Source: Sipunculus nudus (lineage: Eukaryota > Annelida > Sipuncula > Golfingiida > Sipunculidae). Taken from it: 64,000 nucleotides of DNA. Shown here one piece after another: positions 61,365 through 64,000 of the stretch. Location: NCBI GenBank assembly GCA_026874595.1, contig CM049307.1, positions 75,308,643 to 75,372,642 on the forward strand. The letters are read 5' to 3'. The first letter of the stretch is position 1. Each line of letters opens with the position of its first letter. Both the position numbers and the translations under genes were made by a program. Under the pieces are notes generated by a model. The model worked only from the letters and a program-made list of their open reading frames with translations, did not search any database and was not told the origin of the DNA.

Positions 61365-63330
61365 AAGTGACTATGTGTATCCGCCAAAATCAGAGTGGAA
61401 CGTGTGAAGTGAGGCATGGATTGAGTGGCAAGGGGAAATAGAGTGAGGTATGTCGCATATTAGCGTGAATGTCTGCAGCCTGAATGTGTATGTAGGTTGT
61501 GCCACCTACTACAAATCCAGAAAGCTGTTCAAGTTGTATATATATGCGAAATTTTAGGCAGAAAAGTCAACCACTACATGTGTATGAGTGATTATAGCCC
61601 ACGGCAGACAAACAGACAGACGCTGTGCAAACTAGAATTTAGGTGGCGCCACCTGTCATAAAATCAAGAAAGCTGTCCAGGATGCATAAACCTGCAAAAT
61701 TTTAGGAAGTCATGTCAAACCACTACAGAGAAATGAGTGATTTTAGGCCTCAGCAGACAAACAGACAGAAGCTGTGCAAAATTTGCAAAAATGGTTGCAG
61801 GTGGCCCCTCCAGTTTTGTGTATGATAAAGACCTATGTGAGATCTATACACATGCAAAATTGTGGCCCAATCGTACAAACGGTTCCCGAGATATGAGCTT
61901 GGATGTCTGCAGCGTAAACTAGAATGTAGGTGGCGCCACCTGTCATAAAATCAAGAAAGCTATCCAGGATGTATAAAGCTGCAAAATTTTAGGTAGATAC
62001 GATAAACCACTGCCGAGATATGAGTGACATTATCCCATGGCAGACAAACAGACAGACACTGTGCAAAAATGGTTGCAGGTGGCAACTCCAGTTTTGTATG
62101 ATAAAGACCTATGTGAGATCTAAACACATAGACAATTTTGGCCCAATCAGTCAAACTGTTCCTGAGATATGAGCTTGGATGTGTGCAGCGTTAACTAAAA
62201 TTTAGGTGGCGCCACCTGTCATAAAATCAAGAAAGCTGTCCAGGATGTATAAACCTGCAAAACTTTAGGCAGTTATGTCAATCCACTACAGAGAAATGAG
62301 TGATTTTAGGCCTCAGCAGACAAACAGACAGACGCTGTGCAAAATGTGCAAAAATGGTTGCAGGTGGCCCCTCCAGTTTTGTGTATGATAAAGACCTATG
62401 TGAGATCTATACACATGCAAAATTTTGGCCCAATCAGTCAAACGGTTCCTGAGATATGAGCTTGGATGTTTGCAGCGTAAACTATAGTGTAGGTGGCGCC
62501 ACCTGTCATAAAATCAAGAAAGCTATCATGGATGTATAAAGCTGCAAAATTTTAAGCAGATACGTCAAACCACTGCCGAGATATGAGTGACATTATCCCA
62601 TGGCAGACAAACAGACAGACACTGTGCAAAAATGGTTGCAGGTGGCAACTCCAGTTTTGTATGATTAGGACCTATGTGAGATCTAAACACATAGACAATT
62701 TTGGCCCAATCAGTCAAACTGTTCCTGAGAAATGAGCTTGGATGTGTGCAGCGTAACTAGAATTTAGGTGGCGCCACCTGTCATAAAATCAAGAAAGCTA
62801 TCCAGGATGTATAAGCATGCCGAATTTCAGGTGAATCAGTCAATACACTGCAGTGATATGAGTGATTTTAACACAAGGCAGATGAACAGATGGACACTGT
62901 GCAAACATGGTTACAGGTGGCGCCACCATTTTTTGTGTATGTTATGAAGCTATCCACGGGCTACATTTGTATAAATTTTATTTCCTGATCGGTCAAACGG
63001 TTCCCGAGATATGAGCTTGGATGTCATCAGCATGAACGTGAATGTAGGTGGCGCCACCTGTCATAAAATCAAGAAAGCTATCCAGGATGTATACGCATGC
63101 CGAATTTCAGGTGAATTAGTCAATTCACTGCAGAGATATGAGTGATTTTAACGCAAGGCAGATGAACAGATGGACACTGTGCAAACAGGGTTACTGGTGG
63201 CGCCACCATTTTTTTTGTATGTTATAAAGCTATCCAACGGCTACATTTGTATAAATTTTATTTCCTGATCGGTCAAACGGTTCCTGAGATGTGAGGGTTT
63301 ATGTGATGAAACAGACGCACAAATGGACAC
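61365..63330. repeat. Tandem array with GGTGGCGCCACC palindrome, copy 2
   Basis: Leader TATGTGTATCCGCCAAAATC as at 29878, then about seven ~280-base cassettes: TAGGTGGCGCCACCTGTCAT, AAAATCAAGAAAGCTATCCA, GAGATATGAGTGACATTATC, CAGACAAACAGACAGACACT, GGTTGCAGGTGGC, TGAGATATGAGCTTGGATGT. Two cassette types alternate in the central part, giving a higher-order period near 560 bases. The family is shared with 29878-31450, but this copy is far more regular and so probably younger. Confidence 0.8.
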
Positions 63331-63394
63331 TGGGCAGACAGGAAAGGTCAGAGGTCAACGCAAATTGGTTAGGCACCAGTTCACATGTGACCCG

Positions 63395-64000
63395 ATAATT
63401 GGTGTAAGTTTCAGAAAAATCGTATTGTAGTTATTGAGATACTGCAGTTTTTGTATCAAATTTTCCATTATTCTGGGGGGGGGGGGGGGTACTTTGGGGC
63501 CCCATAGCTCAAAGGATATGGGTAACAGAGACCTAATTTCTCGTTTCCATGGAGACTTTTCATGGACCTCTCAGTGTGTCAAGAACTAAGATTCTAGGTC
63601 CAGTCTTTACGATTTGTGCCTTGTTAACAGATGTTCACATTTTTAAAGGTCTCAAAATAGAGAAAACAATTCGTAAAAAATCGAAAAATACAGGTGGCGC
63701 CATCAGTCTGCAGGAACTGATGGAACATCTCATGATCAAGATGAATGCCAAAAATCATGACCATCAGTCACGTAGTTAATGAGATATTGAAGTTTTTGTA
63801 TGAAATTTTTGACTTTTCTGTGGGGGTACTCTGGGCCCCATAGCTTGAAGGATATGGGTAACAGAGACCTAATTTCTGGTTTCCAAGGAGATTTTTCATG
63901 GATCTCTCAGTGTGTCAAGAATGAAGATTCTAGGTCCAGTCTTTATGTTTTGTGCCCTGTTAACAGCTGTTCACATTTTTTAAGGTCTCAAAAATAGAGA
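63395..64000 (+). repeat. ~300-bp tandem array, runs off the window
   Basis: Cassettes with GGGTAACAGAGACCTAATTT, CATGGACCTCTCAGTGTGTC, AGATTCTAGGTCCAGTCTTT and ACAGGTGGCGCCATCAGTCT, repeated at about 360 bases. Same family as 27410-28888 and 57196-58170. It directly follows the palindrome array. Confidence 0.6.

Overview
Eukaryotic genomic DNA, most likely from a marine bivalve mollusc. The basis is spliced exons with GT-AG borders, AT-rich introns, no operons, many tRNA-derived SINEs and small inverted-repeat elements, and arrays with AGCTCAGCTGA ends and GTCCGTCC-rich subtermini of a kind I associate with bivalve genomes. The taxon is an inference; the species cannot be read from the window.

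Layout. 1-16244 is a head-to-tail tandem array of a ~5.58 kb unit (two full copies and a third cut short), followed at 16246-16538 by an older, eroded fragment of the same unit. Each unit carries three small coding exons: A (start codon), B (one transmembrane helix) and C (pre-BRICHOS linker ending in the conserved Asp). With exon D (18727-18840) and exon E (24381-24543) they make a single-pass, type II membrane protein with a BRICHOS domain. All junction phases agree. A possible last exon lies at 36895-36956. The 5' half of one gene has therefore been triplicated, while its 3' exons are single-copy.

40764-41787 encodes a seven-helix, rhodopsin-like (class A) receptor in one large exon. It is divergent: there is no DRY motif and NPxxY is altered.

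49717-60437 holds exons of a secreted or surface receptor on the + strand: the second half of one SRCR domain, most of a second SRCR-like domain, a C-type-lectin-like segment, and one further exon of unknown fold. Two of these exons are broken by a frameshift next to a short homopolymer, so the locus is either a decaying gene or carries base-level assembly errors. The upstream part of the first SRCR domain was not found.

The rest is repeats: a 44-bp minisatellite (45.44-46.2 kb), two arrays with the GGTGGCGCCACC palindrome and the same leader (29.88-31.45 and 61.37-63.3 kb), ~300-bp tandem arrays at 27.4-28.9, 57.2-58.2 and 63.4-64 kb, five short inverted-repeat elements with CAGGGGCGGATCC-like ends, several SINEs, and a degenerate DIRS-like retrotransposon at 51.7-54.1 kb. 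Only the BRICHOS protein, the GPCR and the SRCR/lectin gene look like host genes. Whether the BRICHOS and SRCR/lectin exons belong to one transcript cannot be settled from the sequence, although their phases would allow it.
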